A DNA stretch of 57,853 nt from Gracilaria domingensis (taxonomy: Eukaryota; Rhodophyta; Florideophyceae; Gracilariales; Gracilariaceae): contig VCMS01000339.1 of assembly GCA_022539475.1 (NCBI GenBank), forward strand, positions 1 to 57,853, in the 5' to 3' direction. Each line of letters opens with the position of its first letter. Position 1 is the stretch's first letter. The translations under genes were made by a program, and so were the position numbers. Below the pieces are notes generated by a model. That model did not search any database. It was given only the letters and a program-made list of their open reading frames with translations, and was not told the origin of the DNA. Of this stretch, positions 21,111 through 33,900 are shown in pieces.

Positions 21111-21415
21111 TTGTTCAACATGCCGAAAAAGATCTGGGAAAGCATCAAAAGGGACTCTTATTTGCTTTGTCGGCATCGAGACGCTGTTTATTTGTGTTCG
21201 TTGCTATTGGTGCAGAGCAAAACTACCAGTAAGCAATCGTATATAGCGATCGCGCACAGGATACTCCAATCTAGTCAGCTTGGCTTCAATGATCACACTG
21301 TCAGAAAATTGGTGACGCAATTGGGCAATCCGCGTTTGGCTTATGATAGTTATCGCTGCGTCTTTCAGATGTTTGGAGATGTCGTTATGGGATTCTTCCT
21401 CAATCTAAAGATATA
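21111..21415 (+). pseudogene. Pyruvate phosphate dikinase, N-terminal fragment (part 1)
   Basis: The end of this frame reads GFNDHTVRKLVTQLGNPRLA, then YDSY and MFGDVVMG. These are hallmarks of the ATP-grasp domain of PPDK, which interconverts pyruvate and phosphoenolpyruvate. The upstream part (KIWESIKRD) fits PPDK weakly and appears to have lost the Gly/Met-rich loop normally just before. The fragment stops after the MFGDVVMG block. The central swivel domain of a PPDK appears 8 kb downstream at 29221-29880 in the same orientation. Confidence 0.75.
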
Positions 21416-21659
21416 ATGTGCTATCACAAGAAAGTCAGTGGACTTTTTTTGCACACGGAACTCACGGTTTATGATTGGAACTGTGCCTTTGGCGACGCTT
21501 GCTACGTTGCTTGATCTTGTGATAACTTCTAGTCTGAAATCCTCATTTTTGAGCCCCAGTCCTCTTGCTTACGCCTTGAACGACACGGGTTTTTCAGATC
21601 TTCGGGAAGCCGTCTTAAACGCCCGAATTCCAGGGAAAGGGGATGTGTGAGTCTTAGCC

Positions 21660-22100
21660 CTTCGTATTCGTCGTGAAAGCGAAGTACAGGACAGATCGTG
21701 AGTAAGGGAGCCGAGTAACGCATGAATGCCTGGAGAAGGCTTTCGGGATTTCTGCGCTGGATTTACCAGTCAAGAGAATTGGGAGAGTGATGGAGGATCA
21801 TGCAAAGAGTCACGGGTTCACTGTCGCTCGCAACTTCTGTGGGCATGGCGTCAACTCGATTTTCCACACCACACCCAATTTCATGCATTTCAAGAGCAAC
21901 GAGCCTGCTGGTATTCTCAAGCCGGGAGTTAAATTTTCGATTGAACCCATGATTAACGAAGGAAATCATCGGAATGTCACATGACCTGACGAATGGACAA
22001 CTACTACATTGGATGGAAAGCGAAGTGCTGAATTCGAGCATACGCTGCTAATCACTGATAACGGCGTAGAACGATTGACCAAAAAGTTGGCGTCCAGCCC
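21660..22100 (+). pseudogene. Methionine aminopeptidase type 1, C-terminal fragment
   Basis: KRIGRVMEDHAKSHGFTVAR and FCGHGVNSIFHTTPNFMHF, then KPGVKFSIEPMINEG and [18 protein letters not shown]. These are the C-terminal motifs of MetAP1, the metal enzyme that removes initiator Met. Metal-ligand candidates His (GHG) and Glu (IEPM) are still there. TGA at 21982-21984 sits where the family has Trp (NVT-stop-PDEWT). The N-terminal half is absent, and the frame shifts near 21750. Confidence 0.85.
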
Positions 22101-22109
22101 AAAGTGCCC

Positions 22110-22790
22110 GGGACTCCTACTTCGATTTGTGCCGTTTTCGTGATATTGTTCCTTTTTTCAGTAGTGCACACTCTCTCAGAAGGTCTTCTCGACCCTCTTC
22201 TTCACGTAGCTTTTGAGCGTATTGGTCGGCTATATCCCAGCCTCTGCCATGCAAAACTACCTCAGCCTCTATGAAGCCGTTCTCTCATCACTTCGGGTGT
22301 GCTTTCCCGCACTACAATTGTAACTAGGTTCAACCTGGAACTGATAGTGGTACGGAGGTTATTTTTCCGTTACGTGAATGGCTGTCCTCCGGGTGAAACT
22401 TTGACAGCAACCTCAAGGAGTGTAAAGTTTATTTTTACCGATAGTACAAAGGTATAAAGGGGCTTCGAGAGCGATTTTGTCCCAATAGTTGTGTACCCCC
22501 TTTACGTTTATTTGAACATCACACGCGCTGACGCGTGAGTGACGCGCACGACGCACACGGCGAGCACTGCGCGCGCGCCACGCCGCCACGGTGCCGCCGC
22601 GCCGCGCCGCCATCGGCGCCGCGCGCGGATGCAGCCGCTGTATATCTGCCCGCGCGCGCGCGCCAAACTGCCAGCGCGCCGCCCTCAGACGCGCGCGCCT
22701 GAGCGCGCCCGCGCGCGTTTGAGACGCCGCGTTTGAGACGCGCCCAAACTGAGAGCGCCGCCGCCCCGCCCCAATTGAGCCGCTCCGCGC
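22110..22790. other. Intergenic stretch ending in a CpG-rich island
   Basis: To about 22500 I see nothing recognisable. From 22510 to 22790 the sequence is extremely CpG-rich (repeated GCGCGC and CGCCGC words) and abuts the ORF at 22792. It looks like a CpG-island promoter or 5' leader, but no specific element can be assigned. Confidence 0.4.
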
Positions 22791-22791
22791 C

Positions 22792-24570
22792 ATGACCACC
22801 ACGCGTCTATTTAACGCCGCCGCGTGCCGTGCGTCGCTACTCTCACGCCACCCCCCCGTGCGTCGCTTATTCCCCCCGCTTCCTCCGCGCCCAACCCCGC
22901 CACGCCTCCTCTCTCTCCTTATCAAACTTTGTTACATTTACGAAATGGTGGTCGACGTTCCGCGACTCGGCTTCTACAAGCAGCCCTTCTGCTACAGCTG
23001 CGCCCACGGCGGCCTGCCGCGCTCCTGCTGCTATGGCATCTCCATGACGCGCACCATCACGCCCCGCACCAACACAGTCGCCCACCCCACCCGCTGTCGA
23101 CCAGAATCGCTGCACCCCCCCGCTCCCTCCCAACGCAACGCCTTGCAACGCACCCTCGCTGTCATCTCCGACATGTTCGCCCTGTACAACCTCTACTTCG
23201 TCATGGCTGTGCTCGAGTTGGAGCGCCTTGGCATATACTCGCTCCACTCCGAGCGCCAGGTGGCCGCCGGCTGGGAAACCTTGCGCCAGGAACGCCTGGT
23301 GCCGCTCGTCATGACCGCCGTCAACTCGCTCGAGGTCGTCGTCCACGATTTCGACGTCGTCGAGCAGTGCGGCCGCGATGACACCGCCGACTTCCTTGCC
23401 GGCCAATTGGACCGCGAACCGGGCACCCTCACAATTTTCATCACCTTGATCAAGCTCATCAACCACGCGCCGTCGGATGAGCATCTGCCCTCCAAACTAG
23501 AGACCTCCGTCTCCAGATGGATGACATACAGATTCCGTCATTCAGCTCACCTCGACAGCTTGTTGCGCATTGAGGTCGACCGCATGGTCCAAATCATCAA
23601 AGAGTGCGACATGCCCGTGCTTCACTACCTCGACGTACGTGACAGCGTACGTCGCGATCTTGGAGTCAACGATCTCGACCTCATCGCAATTGCCATCCAG
23701 GCCGCCGCAGAAGCCAGCTACGAGGCTGTCGGCGACAAGTGGATTCGAGAAATCACCGTGCAGTTGTCCGCCGTGGGCAGGGGTATCCTCATCACACCCA
23801 CTCCCACACCGCGGGGCATCATGCTCGGTCTGCTCGGACGGATGAACGTCGTTCATGGAACCTCCATACATGGGCTCCCAACTGGCGACCGCTGGTTTGC
23901 GGAAACAGAGGCGGAGTACTGCACAGATGCGCAGTCGCGCTTGAGCCTGTTGACCGAATTCCGATGTAGTGAACTTCATATGATTCGCAAACCAGTGCTC
24001 AAGCACTCCATCCGTGAAGTTCCTCGTTGGATGACAAAGTTGTTGACAAGTCTTATTCGAGGGGAGCATGAAGCATCGGACAAGGCCTACGCGGAGATGA
24101 TGGCCGTCTAGAATTCCGATGCTTCGCCGGATGGTCGCGAGAGCGCAGTGGTGTACGAACGCTTCTTTCGACGACTAGCGGATGAAGAAAGTAGTGGCAG
24201 ATCCGGTATGCTGCGCAGGGTCGTGTCCATGAGGTCAATGGTGCGAATGGCTGTCCACGTGGAGAATGCGAAGCAGTATAATCTGTTACTGGCAGGCAGA
24301 ATCATAGGCATGTTTGAGATAGACCAATTGGTTATCAGAGGTCGTACGTGGCAGATGATCATCGATAAGAACGAATAAGGACTTATTGAGACGCAGATGT
24401 CAGGTACGGACATGCCGTCAGACCTCATTGACGCCATCTTGACAACGGTCCACGATACTCAACCACTGCACAACATTCAGGCCATTCCCAGTGGCAGTAG
24501 CATGGTATATATGTGGCCAATGACCCGTGTAGATAAGGGGGCGCATGCTGCCTGGCGCACGGAACCGTGA
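22792..24570 (+). pseudogene. Unidentified gene, 439 codons plus in-frame continuation past two stops
   Basis: A 439-codon frame (22792-24111) ends at TAG. The same frame continues through 24112-24378 (stop TAA) and to 24570 with protein-like sequence throughout (AKQYNLLLAGRIIGMFEID). This implies one gene of roughly 590 residues with two nonsense codons. It is largely helical, with a Cys-containing N-terminal region (FCYSCAHGGLPRSCCYG). No family recognised. The first ATG lies at the end of a CpG-rich island. GC content drops along the gene. Confidence 0.45.
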
Positions 24571-24654
24571 TTCCGAAGGCTGTCTTCCAACTGTTATCTT
24601 ATCACTATTGTAAATCTTACTTGATGCACGTCTCCGCGACGAGTTGGGCAAGCG

Positions 24655-25140
24655 ATGCAGCACGATCCGCCTCGAGCGCTGCTTCGCGGCTGCAACGTCC
24701 CCTTAGCCGCACTGCGCGCTGCCAGGCCGCGTCTCCCGCCGGCCGCGCCGGACGCGCCACAGCTGGACTTCTTGCGCAGAAAGCCGTCACCACATGACGC
24801 CGCCTCGCGCGCGCTCTCCGCGCCGTTCCAGAAGCTCGTCGCGAACGAAAAGCTTCGAAAGGCGCTGATCAGCATGCAAATCACGTCGCCCACCGTCGTG
24901 CAGTAGCGCGTGATCCCCTTCATCCACGCCAACGACGTGCTGGCCGTGGCGCCCACCAGCTCCGACAAGACGCTCTGCTACGTGCTGCCGCTGGTAGTGG
25001 CGCTGTTGGAGGCGCGCTCCGTCAGGCAGCCGCACGCGCTTGTTCTGGCGCCGGCGCGCGAGCTGGCGGAGCACATCTTGGCCGTTCTGTCGCGCGTGCT
25101 GCGGCTGTGTCACCTCAAGGCGCACGTCCGCACCCTCACT
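24655..25140 (+). pseudogene. DEAD-box RNA helicase, N-terminal fragment with ruined Walker A
   Basis: FQKLVANEKLRKALISMQIT followed by SPTVVQ is the Q motif. A TAG at 24904-24906 follows. Then come VIPFIHANDVLAVAPTSSDKT (GSGKT has become SSDKT) and ALVLAPARELAEHI (motif Ia). Both Walker A changes, at 24958 and 24964-24966, are consistent with G to A. RNA unwinding activity is lost. Coding similarity ends near 25140 and gives way, with no gap, to PAN2. Confidence 0.85.
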
Positions 25141-26129
25141 ACGCTTACATTCACGTTCCACGAGTTTATTCTGAAAAAGGAAACGAACTTGGAGAGAAAA
25201 GTGACAAGCCGGAAGTTGATGAGAAGCATGCTGATGCCGCATGGTGGTGCTTTAATGACTTTGTGATCGCTTCATGTGAAGGCTTTGAAGAGGTGGCAGC
25301 ATTCCAAAAGTTCTGGAAAAAACCTTGCATCCTTGCATACGTGCGCAGAGATATCAACAATCGTGTAGGGATGGAGATCAATGACACATCAGTGGACGTG
25401 CGAGAGGTCATTGGCGAGGAGAAACATAACGAAGCAATTGGTCTTCAGCCGGACGAAGAGGTTCCTGGTACCGTACTGGCCCTAAACTGCGAATTTGTCA
25501 CGGTTTCTCGAGATGAAGCGGATGTATTCGGGCACGGAACTTGGCAAATCGTTGTACCTGCCAGAATAGCGCTTGCTCGTGTTTCTGTCACTCGGCGATA
25601 CGGAAGGTTGAAGGGGGTTGCGCTGATGGATGATTACGTTGTTGTGAGAGAACCGGTTGTGGATTACCTAACGAGGTTCTCAGGTTTATCGGAAGGGGAC
25701 CTTGACGCAACAAGATCGCCTCATAAGGTGAGCAGTTTAAAAACCGTGTATAAGCGATTAAGATGTTTGGTTGACGCTGGTTGCATATTTGTGGGACATG
25801 GATTGAAATCAGACTTTCGTATGATCAATTTTGTCGTTCCTCCTGAGCAAGTTATTGATACAGTGACTTTGATCCGTGTGAAGAACAAGCGCTTGTTGGG
25901 GTTGCGCTTTCTGAGCAATGCTTTGCTCGGAGGTGATATTCAATCTGAAACGCATGACTCAATAGAAGATTCGGACGCTGCGCTTCGCTTATACGATGTG
26001 TATCTGAGGCTGAAGGCAGGTGAGGACGGAGAGGATCGATTTGAACAAACTCTCAAGGAGTTGTACGCGTATGGGTACGCTCATGGATGGAAAGCTGACC
26101 CAAAAGAGCCTTTTGTGTTACCACAGTAG
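25107..26129 (+). pseudogene. PAN2 deadenylase, C-terminal fragment with catalytic Asp changed to Asn
   Basis: True similarity begins near 25140 (HYAYIHVPRVYSEKGNEL); the first ten codons are read-in from the helicase. WWCFNDFVIASCEGFEEV is the end of the UCH-like domain. The RNase-T-type exonuclease follows: ALNCEFV (residue 127), ARVSV, VVDYLTRFSGLSEGDLD, CIFVGHGLKSDFRMINF, HDSIEDSDAALRLY. This domain of PAN2 trims mRNA poly(A) with PAN3. The first DEDD acid, normally Asp in D-x-E, is Asn (AAC at 25485-25487), so the enzyme should be dead. The frame is open to a natural-looking end. The WD40 and linker parts of PAN2 are absent. Confidence 0.9.
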
Positions 26130-29100
26130 GCAGTGCGCAACATGCATGACGTGTAGCTTTCGTGAAGAGAAGTGTACAGAGTACAGAGAAGCACGCAATG
26201 TAAATTTGAAAGCGTGATTCAACAAAGCAAACGGTTCGTTGATTATGATGTTCTGCTACGGTGGCTAAAGATGGTGACCTGGTGCTTGCAAATGAGTGAG
26301 TACTGAAGCGATGGTTAGCCTACTACAACATGATTTTTAGCATACCTGCTACTCACCGCTCAAATCAACCGATACTGGTGCTGGAACTGGCTAACTCTTT
26401 CACTTTTGCGCAGGTGATGATTTCGTATGGTTACGCCGAAGATAGCTCTCACATTGCGAAGCAGTGAGTTGCGTCTGAAGGAAAGGGACGCAGTTATTCC
26501 GGGAGCTAATGAGTTGTTAACGCGTGCGCTGTATTCCTTTTTATTCGTGGATGATTCAAGAATGCAAGCGTGGGAGAGAATGAGGTGGACGAATATGGGT
26601 TGTGGTTGTGGTTATTAAACATGACGTAGACTGCTCACCTGCTGGATCGTCTGGGTATGCTGATACGTACAATAAACAGCTGGCAAAAGAGTGGGAAGCG
26701 CAACAAGGCAGTCTACAGCATGTAGAGTAAGGGCGGAGCTTCGAAAGAGAAGCTCACTCCTCGTTTTGGCACAGTAACAATGACAAGATGGCACCGAGGC
26801 GGAATCTGGAAAGCCGGTGAAGACGCGTCAGAAGAAACCGTGGTGAAATTTTCGGATTTCGGAAATTATGGCGGAAGAGGCTGGGCGCAATGCTTTTTTG
26901 GCATTGGCGGGGCAGTCAAGAGTACGAGGCGCAAGAGGATCGAAGATAAACAAGAAATTGGGCAACGAGGATAACTGATGTGCGAGAGAACACAGTGCAC
27001 TTGACATGACGCATTGATGGTACTGCTATTTGGGCTGGAGGAGAATTACGGTACTGGCAGCGGGAAAGGGGGCCGATAAGCATTGGTAGCATTTGTGCTT
27101 GCATGCCCCTCAAGCTGCGGTGGTCGCGGAGCCGTGCGCGGGGGGCGGCTGCGCGGCGCGGGAGCGGGTACGGGACGGACGTGGCAGAAGGGGGCACGAC
27201 GTGGCCAGAAGACGCAGCGGTCGAAGAGAAAAGGTGCCGGCGCGGGATGGGAAGCGTGAGGGGGAAGACAGAAGCGACATCGCAAGCATCCTGGCGCGTA
27301 AAGAGAGCCAGCCATAAAGTATCAGAGAGAAATTTTATGATAAATATAGAAGCTTACTTGTGCTCTAATTTCGACCGGAAGCACTACATTGTTCTTCCTC
27401 CAAATGATTGCGGTCATTCTGCTTTCGTATAAAAGGTCATGGCGCAGTCATCGGGAACCAGAATATTTTGCGCCACACTCAAGTCGTATTCAGCTTGTCT
27501 TGCACTCGAGATCTACTTTCACAGACGATATTTGCTCCAGTTCGACTATGAAGATGGTGTTGCTTTTTACGTTGGTGGTTTTGTTCAGTGTTGGCATCTG
27601 CTTGTTGGTTCCTAGTTCTCTGGCGGAAAATGAGTTAAAATGGCATGAAGGGGTGCATGGTGTAAACAGGATTGAATCAAAACAAGAACAAGCTTCATTG
27701 TGTCGCCCTGCGTTGATTTAGTTGGTGGTACAATGCGCGTGTTCTCTCACAATTGATGACGAAGTAGTTGGTGAGGATTTAAGGCAGTTATGTAAAGACA
27801 AATTGGAATAATCCAACCGTACTGCAGAGACGCCATGGGCACCGTTTACGAGGGGACCAAGTGGGATGGTTGACGAAGAATTGGTGACGCAGCTCATTTG
27901 TCAAGTTTAAACGGTCTGTCCAAAATTTGGACTCCAAATAGAGATGGCTGCGAAATGAGCGGTGTGGTGCGTATGTTAAGCTTTGAGGCTGAACCGAGCC
28001 TTGAGTATGAAATTATCTTGGGGTATCACTGCTGAGCAATTGTTGTCTGTAGGGGAAGCTCGAAGACAATCGCGTTGCACTAGCTGAGCAAGCGATTCAT
28101 GAAAAGTAGGTGAAGCGCATGGCACTTGTTTGAGCTTGCGGTCATCTCTCCGAATATATAGCAGATAAACGTACTTTTACGCACATGTGATACAGCCGAG
28201 CAAGACTTGACGCATTTGCGCCAGAGTGATCGATACAAGCTATCTATGTTTGTATATCTCGATTCCGTGTCAGACATACGTTTAACAACTGTGTACACGT
28301 ACAGTCAGCCTGCGAGTTCTGGTTTGGAGAATGTTCTGCTGTGACAAGGCTTGTTTATTGAGCTCCGTATTGTACCAAAGGTAACGACGGTAACCTTCCT
28401 ACCTACAGTCTTATTTTACACTGGCCGTCGTCGTACCGTGTCTTGTCTCGCCTGGTTCGTTCAAGCGCGCTTTCCTTCTCTTGGGAGTGATCTCTGTGGG
28501 CCTGAGCACTCATTCTCTAGTCGTAAATATTGGCAATGTTCAAGTGTTTCGAGCGCGCAGCCAGAGGCATTAAAGCTTTTGTACGCTGCATAGGGCGCAA
28601 AGCGTATATGATTCGCTACGGCCAAGTACGCATGAAATACTCAATCATATCAATATTTAAGGGCTACGAAAAGGAATGCTGGGTCTTCATCACGATTACT
28701 GCCGTGATTAGGTTTTATGTGCCGCTGACAAATTTTGAATAGCTTTCACATCATCTCGAGACTGGACGTCGAGGATAGTCAGCCCATTGTGAGGACCAAG
28801 TTCAGGTGTGTACAAGGGCGCGGAGATTCGCTCACTGTGCCGACGAGGGTGATTGGACCACAAAAATGCCTGAATAAATGTCTACGTGACAACAACGATC
28901 TCATCACATAATGCCAAGCTGCAGGAGAAGGTAATGACAATGGCTCTCAGTTCGATGATTTCTTGGCGTTGCCTAATGACTTTGAAGTGGGTCGTTGCAT
29001 GTATCGAAGCTCAACTGAGTGCTCTTCGTGATGCTCGCGATGGAAGCAGCGCAGTGATCGCCACTACGTCCAATACGCGCTTGTTGGGAGGGACGCGGAG

Positions 29101-29220
29101 TCAACCTTAATGGTGCTTCTTGTAGGTAGCAACCGTCGACGGTGGTGACTGTCGACGGAGTCGCTCTCAACTTGAGGGTGGTATCGATGAAGATCAGGCT
29201 ATTATGAGAGTCGAACCAGG
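26130..29220. other. Three kilobases with no recognised gene
   Basis: Only short frames on both strands, with many stops. A plus frame at 27548-27721 opens with a signal-peptide-like segment (MKMVLLFTLVVLFSVGICLL) but ends after 57 codons. A GC-rich patch lies at 27110-27300. Nothing else could be identified. Confidence 0.3.
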
Positions 29221-29880
29221 CTCTCTCCATCCGCTGCTGCATCCGAAATTGGATCCGAAGGCAGAGCACCAAATCATCGCGCGTGGGCTCCTGCTTTATC
29301 AGGAGCAGCTTTAGGACATATCGTTTTTAGTGCCGATGAGGCCGAGCGACTTGCGCATGCAGGCGAGAAGGCGATACTGGCCCATGCGGAAACTTCACTT
29401 GAAGATATTCATGGCATGCACGCTGCAGTGGGAATTGTGACTACAAGGGGTGGTATGACAAGTTATGTTGCTGTCGTGGCTCGATGCATGGATCGACTAT
29501 GTGTGGCAGGCGCATTAGAGATCAGTATTGACTACAAGGCGAGTATGATGAACATTCGTAGATGGATGTTCAAGGAATCCGATTTAGTGATGCTTGATGG
29601 AGGAAGCGAAGAGGTGATGGTTCGGTTTTTCCCAACCATTGAGCCCGAGCTCTTTGAAAATTTCTCAAGGTTGGTTGGATGGGCAAAACCCGAGGCGTAA
29701 GCTGGGCGTGCTTGTTAATGCTGCCATTCCCACGACTGTCGCAAGGCGTTGGAGTTTGGTGCGGAAGGTATCGGACTGTGTCGCAAACCGATGTGGTCGT
29801 TCCCATTCAAGTGGCGTCAAAAAAAACGGAGTACGCAGCACGAGCATTCGTCCAACCATAACTCGGGCTTTAAATGACTA
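29221..29880 (+). pseudogene. Pyruvate phosphate dikinase, central fragment (part 2), catalytic His lost
   Basis: LHPLLHPKLDP is followed, after a frameshift near 29305, by AALGHIVFSADEAERLAHAG, then TSLEDIHGMHAAVGIVTTRG and GMTSYVAVVAR. The last is the phosphohistidine loop, whose family form is TSHAAVVAR. TAT at 29464-29466 replaces the catalytic His codon. LVMLDGGSEEVM and PTIEPELF follow before a stop at 29698. A decayed GVLVNA piece of the PEP/pyruvate barrel comes after. Same strand as part 1, 8 kb upstream. Confidence 0.9.
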
Positions 29881-30199
29881 CTTGGTTCCTACCTGAGAAA
29901 TAGAACTAACTCAGCAATCCTTCTGTGACGTAAATAACTGTATCAAGTCTGTGGACCTTGATATGAATGTCTTGATTTGGATGAGATCGATGCTGCATTG
30001 GAAAATGTAGACAGAATAGATCGCGGAGCGCCTCGAGTCCGCTCTTTTTGTGGCGCAAGAATGAAGCACAAACCCGTCTTGAGCATTTTCTCACTAGGAG
30101 GCTGAGAGAAAATATGGATCAGGGTCCTGATCAGCACGAAATGAACCTGCCAACAGATACAATCTGATCATAGCCCTTTTCTTCGAGCAGGTTTCATTA

Positions 30200-30735
30200 C
30201 CCATTGAAATTGCATTGCGCACAAAGAAACGTGCACGAAAGAAGTCATCTATGAAGGAAAGCTTGGAGTCGTTCTTAGAAGAGCTCATCGTGCGTCGTGA
30301 ATTAGCCCTTAATGCTTGTTGGTTCCACCCGAAAGTCTACGAAGTTTATGAGAATATTATCCCCAACTTTGCAAAAGAGTCACTCGCAGGGCATAAGAGC
30401 GAAAAGAGAGGCAAGATTCACGCATACGAGGAACTAGAAGCAGCTCTCACTGCAGATTCTTACTGGAACGCTGAGCAGCTGGAAATGATTGTCAGAGGCA
30501 AAATGCTCGGATTCATGAGATTTTACTCGGTGAAACGTATTATAGGATGGGTTGAAGACCCAAACGATGTCATGGACTACGACATACGACTCAACAATAT
30601 ATGAAAGCTGGACGCTGTCGATCGTAATTCGTACACTGGTTCTATACGGTGTTTCGGACTTTACGATCGAGATTGGACTGAAAGACTGATATAGAGCAAG
30701 ATACGATACATGAACGAGAGTGGCTTGAAAAGAAA
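30200..30735 (+). pseudogene. Class II CPD photolyase, C-terminal fragment
   Basis: FLEELIVRRELALNACWFHP, YWNAEQLEMIVRGKMLGFMR, then, across a TGA at 30602-30604 in the same frame, FGLYDRDWTERLI and, after TAG at 30692-30694, KIRYMNESGLKRK. This matches the FAD-binding helical domain of class II cyclobutane dimer photolyases, which repair UV damage using light. GKMHGFMRMYWAKKI-type residues are altered (GKMLGFMRFYSVKRI). The N-terminal antenna domain is missing. A short Lys/Arg-rich frame runs on to 30919. Confidence 0.85.
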
Positions 30736-30919
30736 ATTGACAAGGCGGCACACATTGGACAAAATGATTACCAAAGTAGGGCTGCCTTCTCACATTGCTA
30801 ACCTTAGGCAACAGCATGGGAAGGGAAAGGGACAGCTATCCATTGAAGACACTCGCAAGCGACGTATAATCGCAAAGCAGCTTCGAACGCTTCAAAAGTC
30901 ACAAAGCGTTCCAAGGTAA

Positions 30920-33900
30920 CTCCGGTCATAAGGAGACTCAAAACGAAAATCCTTGGGAAGGAAGTATCCGCGTATTAGGTGTAGTCGTTCGCACTACTGC
31001 ACAATTAGTGTGCACCCTTGGCAAACTAGCTTCCTTTCTTGCAATCTCACTCAACATGTCTCTGTAGCATCCACACGCTCACCTCTTAAGCACCTAACCC
31101 TCTTTAGAAGTTCCAGCACACAGAAGACAATCGTACAATCGAAAACTATTCAAAGTACTTTAGATAGATGTCTATCTCAGTCCTTCGCCGAAGGGCGCAG
31201 TATCCAAATCATCTCAGTGAGATTCATCATGAATGGTCCAGATTATTTTTCCCGAGATCACTATACAGAACTCGGCATAAAGGTGTCCTGATTTCAAACA
31301 AAAAACTTCGTATCATGAGTCATGCCGACCCTTGGTAGTACGAACGCTGGTACAGAACTTCAAATTTTTCGTTCAGCAACGGCATCCTCCAATGCGTATG
31401 AATTTCTATCCCGTATCCGAGGAAGTAAGGACTAGCGTTTTACCACCGTGGATTCCAGCTCGTGCTACTTTCGATCCATCTCAACTCGAAGAGCCCACAA
31501 TGTCCCTTTCGTGCTTTTCTTTCCGCTTCTTGCCTCTCGGTTTTTCTGTTTGTCACCTCTGTGTGAGTTTGACACCTGCTCCCGACTGAACACTGTTTTG
31601 ATCCGAGTTTAATGATTGAGTTTTGTTTTCTTTCGTTCGTTTTCTTTCATTGGAGGCACTCGTTGCTGTCGCACTCGAGCGAGTGATCGTGTCTAATTAA
31701 TCGGGTACCTTTGCTCATCTCAGACAAGAATTCAAGCTCTTGACCAATACAGTCATCGGTTTGCAGAAACAGATTCCAGGTTTGAATGACATCGTTCAGC
31801 ACTTTCTTGGAAATGTCTCGGGTGAGATAAGTCGTTTTCGCACTGTTCGTGACAATGATTGCAGTCAATTAGGCCGTTTCGACCCAACGCTGATCCATTT
31901 TGCCACGGAACTTGTGGCGTCGTTGCTAGAGCACCAAACCCTAGGATTTCAGCTCCAAGTTCAGGCATCGCGCGTCCGGTTACGAGCAGTCCGACTTCGT
32001 AGTCGTTTTGGGAGCAAGCGATACTGTTGCTCAAAATCCTCAGCGTTCAGGAGCCTTCTTCGACCGCTTAACTGCTTTCAATGACGTTATGCCAATGTCT
32101 AACCTTGAGAAGCCGACCATAACTTTGAATATGGTCGGAGCAAGCGGCGCAGATTTCAACCCTTGTGAACTTATGCGATAGGTCCTGTATAGCTACTGTA
32201 GCTTTCCTTTAGGGAATATTATGATACAAAAGAACTATGAACAAAAGCCATGAAAGAGTTCTATTCTTTTTCTCTCAATGTTGAGCGAAAATACGAAGCG
32301 ATCTAAAAATTCAGTAGACATTCACGCATAGGACTACCCAAGACCCGAAGACTGTAACGCATGCCTCGCAGCCATCGATCACTACTCAATAGCCGTACTA
32401 TGCTTACTGTGCTATGATGTGCAAGTTTTAGATATCTGAGGTGCTTTCGGCCTATCATTCTCTTCTTCCACTCTTCAATAACTTATCCGATGTGAAAATC
32501 AAGGTTTACAGACTGGCTGAACCCTACAAGACTGTTATTCGCAGACAAGAATTTGTAAAGGATCACTTGTTTGGGCACCGATGAACCCTAATCCCCTAAT
32601 ACCCTCGTGTATTCTTCTTGTGGCAAGAAATTGCGACATTTCTCCAACCTCGAGAGTCGTTAAGTAGTGGCTGTCTCAAAAGTATGTACTGCAAAAATCA
32701 CATCTCCGAGAAGAATACAGAAGAACAGGAAGCCGCAGGCCTGTCAGGTTGAGAAAGCAGCGTTTGAGCATAGTGCATGGCAGTTGTCAAGGAGCGGCAC
32801 ACAGATTGGAGAAGCGACATACCCACTTCCACTTCCACAACGACCCATAGTCCTGCATGGGCAAAACTCCGAAGGATAGCATGTAACATGGTTCTTCGAC
32901 CAAATCATGAGCAAAAACGCTTCTGAGTGTATAAAGTCGCCGAAGATGGGCAGATACATGGACAGGGAGTGCCTCTGCTGCAATTCAAGAGCCCAGGCGA
33001 TAGGAACCCCCAGCAGGTGTGTGAGAGGGCCAGTGAGAGAGCTCTATAGCAACTGCAGTTGCTATAGAGCTCTCTCTCTCTCTTTCTCTAGACGGGGGCG
33101 GTAGTCTAATTCCTACGTCCCACATCGTGTTTTTGTAGAGCCTCGGACTGTAAAGGACGAGTAAACCATTGAAGGGCAGGACTTGTTGCCCAGACTTGCG
33201 CTGGCCCTCTCTTGCCTTTCTTTACGTACTCCTTCTGCTCCATGCACCATTCATACCCCGCCTTCTTATCGCCTCCTCTCGCTGTGGAAGCGAGCCGTTT
33301 GAACTCAGTCCGCTCTCAGAAAGTAGACTTGCCATTTTGCACCAACTCCTTTAACATGTCCAATGAGAACGGAATCAGGCGCAATACATACATCGTTAGC
33401 TTCATGTCGTTCCGCGTACCTCTGCAAATCGCTCGCAAGCGCTTAGGCGCCGCGAGATTGTGGAGTCTCCGTCGTTGTTACGATAAGGATGCCGTAAGAT
33501 CTGTCTTCTGTTGCAAGGCAAACACAAGAGGCAAACGTAGATAAGTCGATATATGCGTGTAACAAGTGGGTACGCAGCGAACTAAAAAGTCCATGTTGTC
33601 TTGCCTTGAGTACTTGCCGCGCTTTTTTGATTCTAAGCAGAGTCTTCCGCTGTCGTCGTCGAAGCTTAACGTACTGAATGAAAGCAAAGGAACTGTTGAA
33701 CTCAATTTTGGGTTTAAGATGCCCGACGCAGCAGCCTAGCAGCGTCTGCAGGCGCTCAAGTCAGCCATGTCTACTGATGTTCTAGGATCTGAAATGCTTT
33801 TGATCGTGTGATCTTTTAGCTCTAATTCATTGATGACGGAGCTTTGGACCGTCATGAAGGCACCAAAGGCTTGGCGCTATTCTCTTTCCCTCTGTTTATG

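Noticed and set aside
27548..27721. Secreted small protein (signal-peptide-like start)
   Set aside because: Only 57 codons, no conserved pattern after the hydrophobic stretch, surrounded by non-coding sequence.
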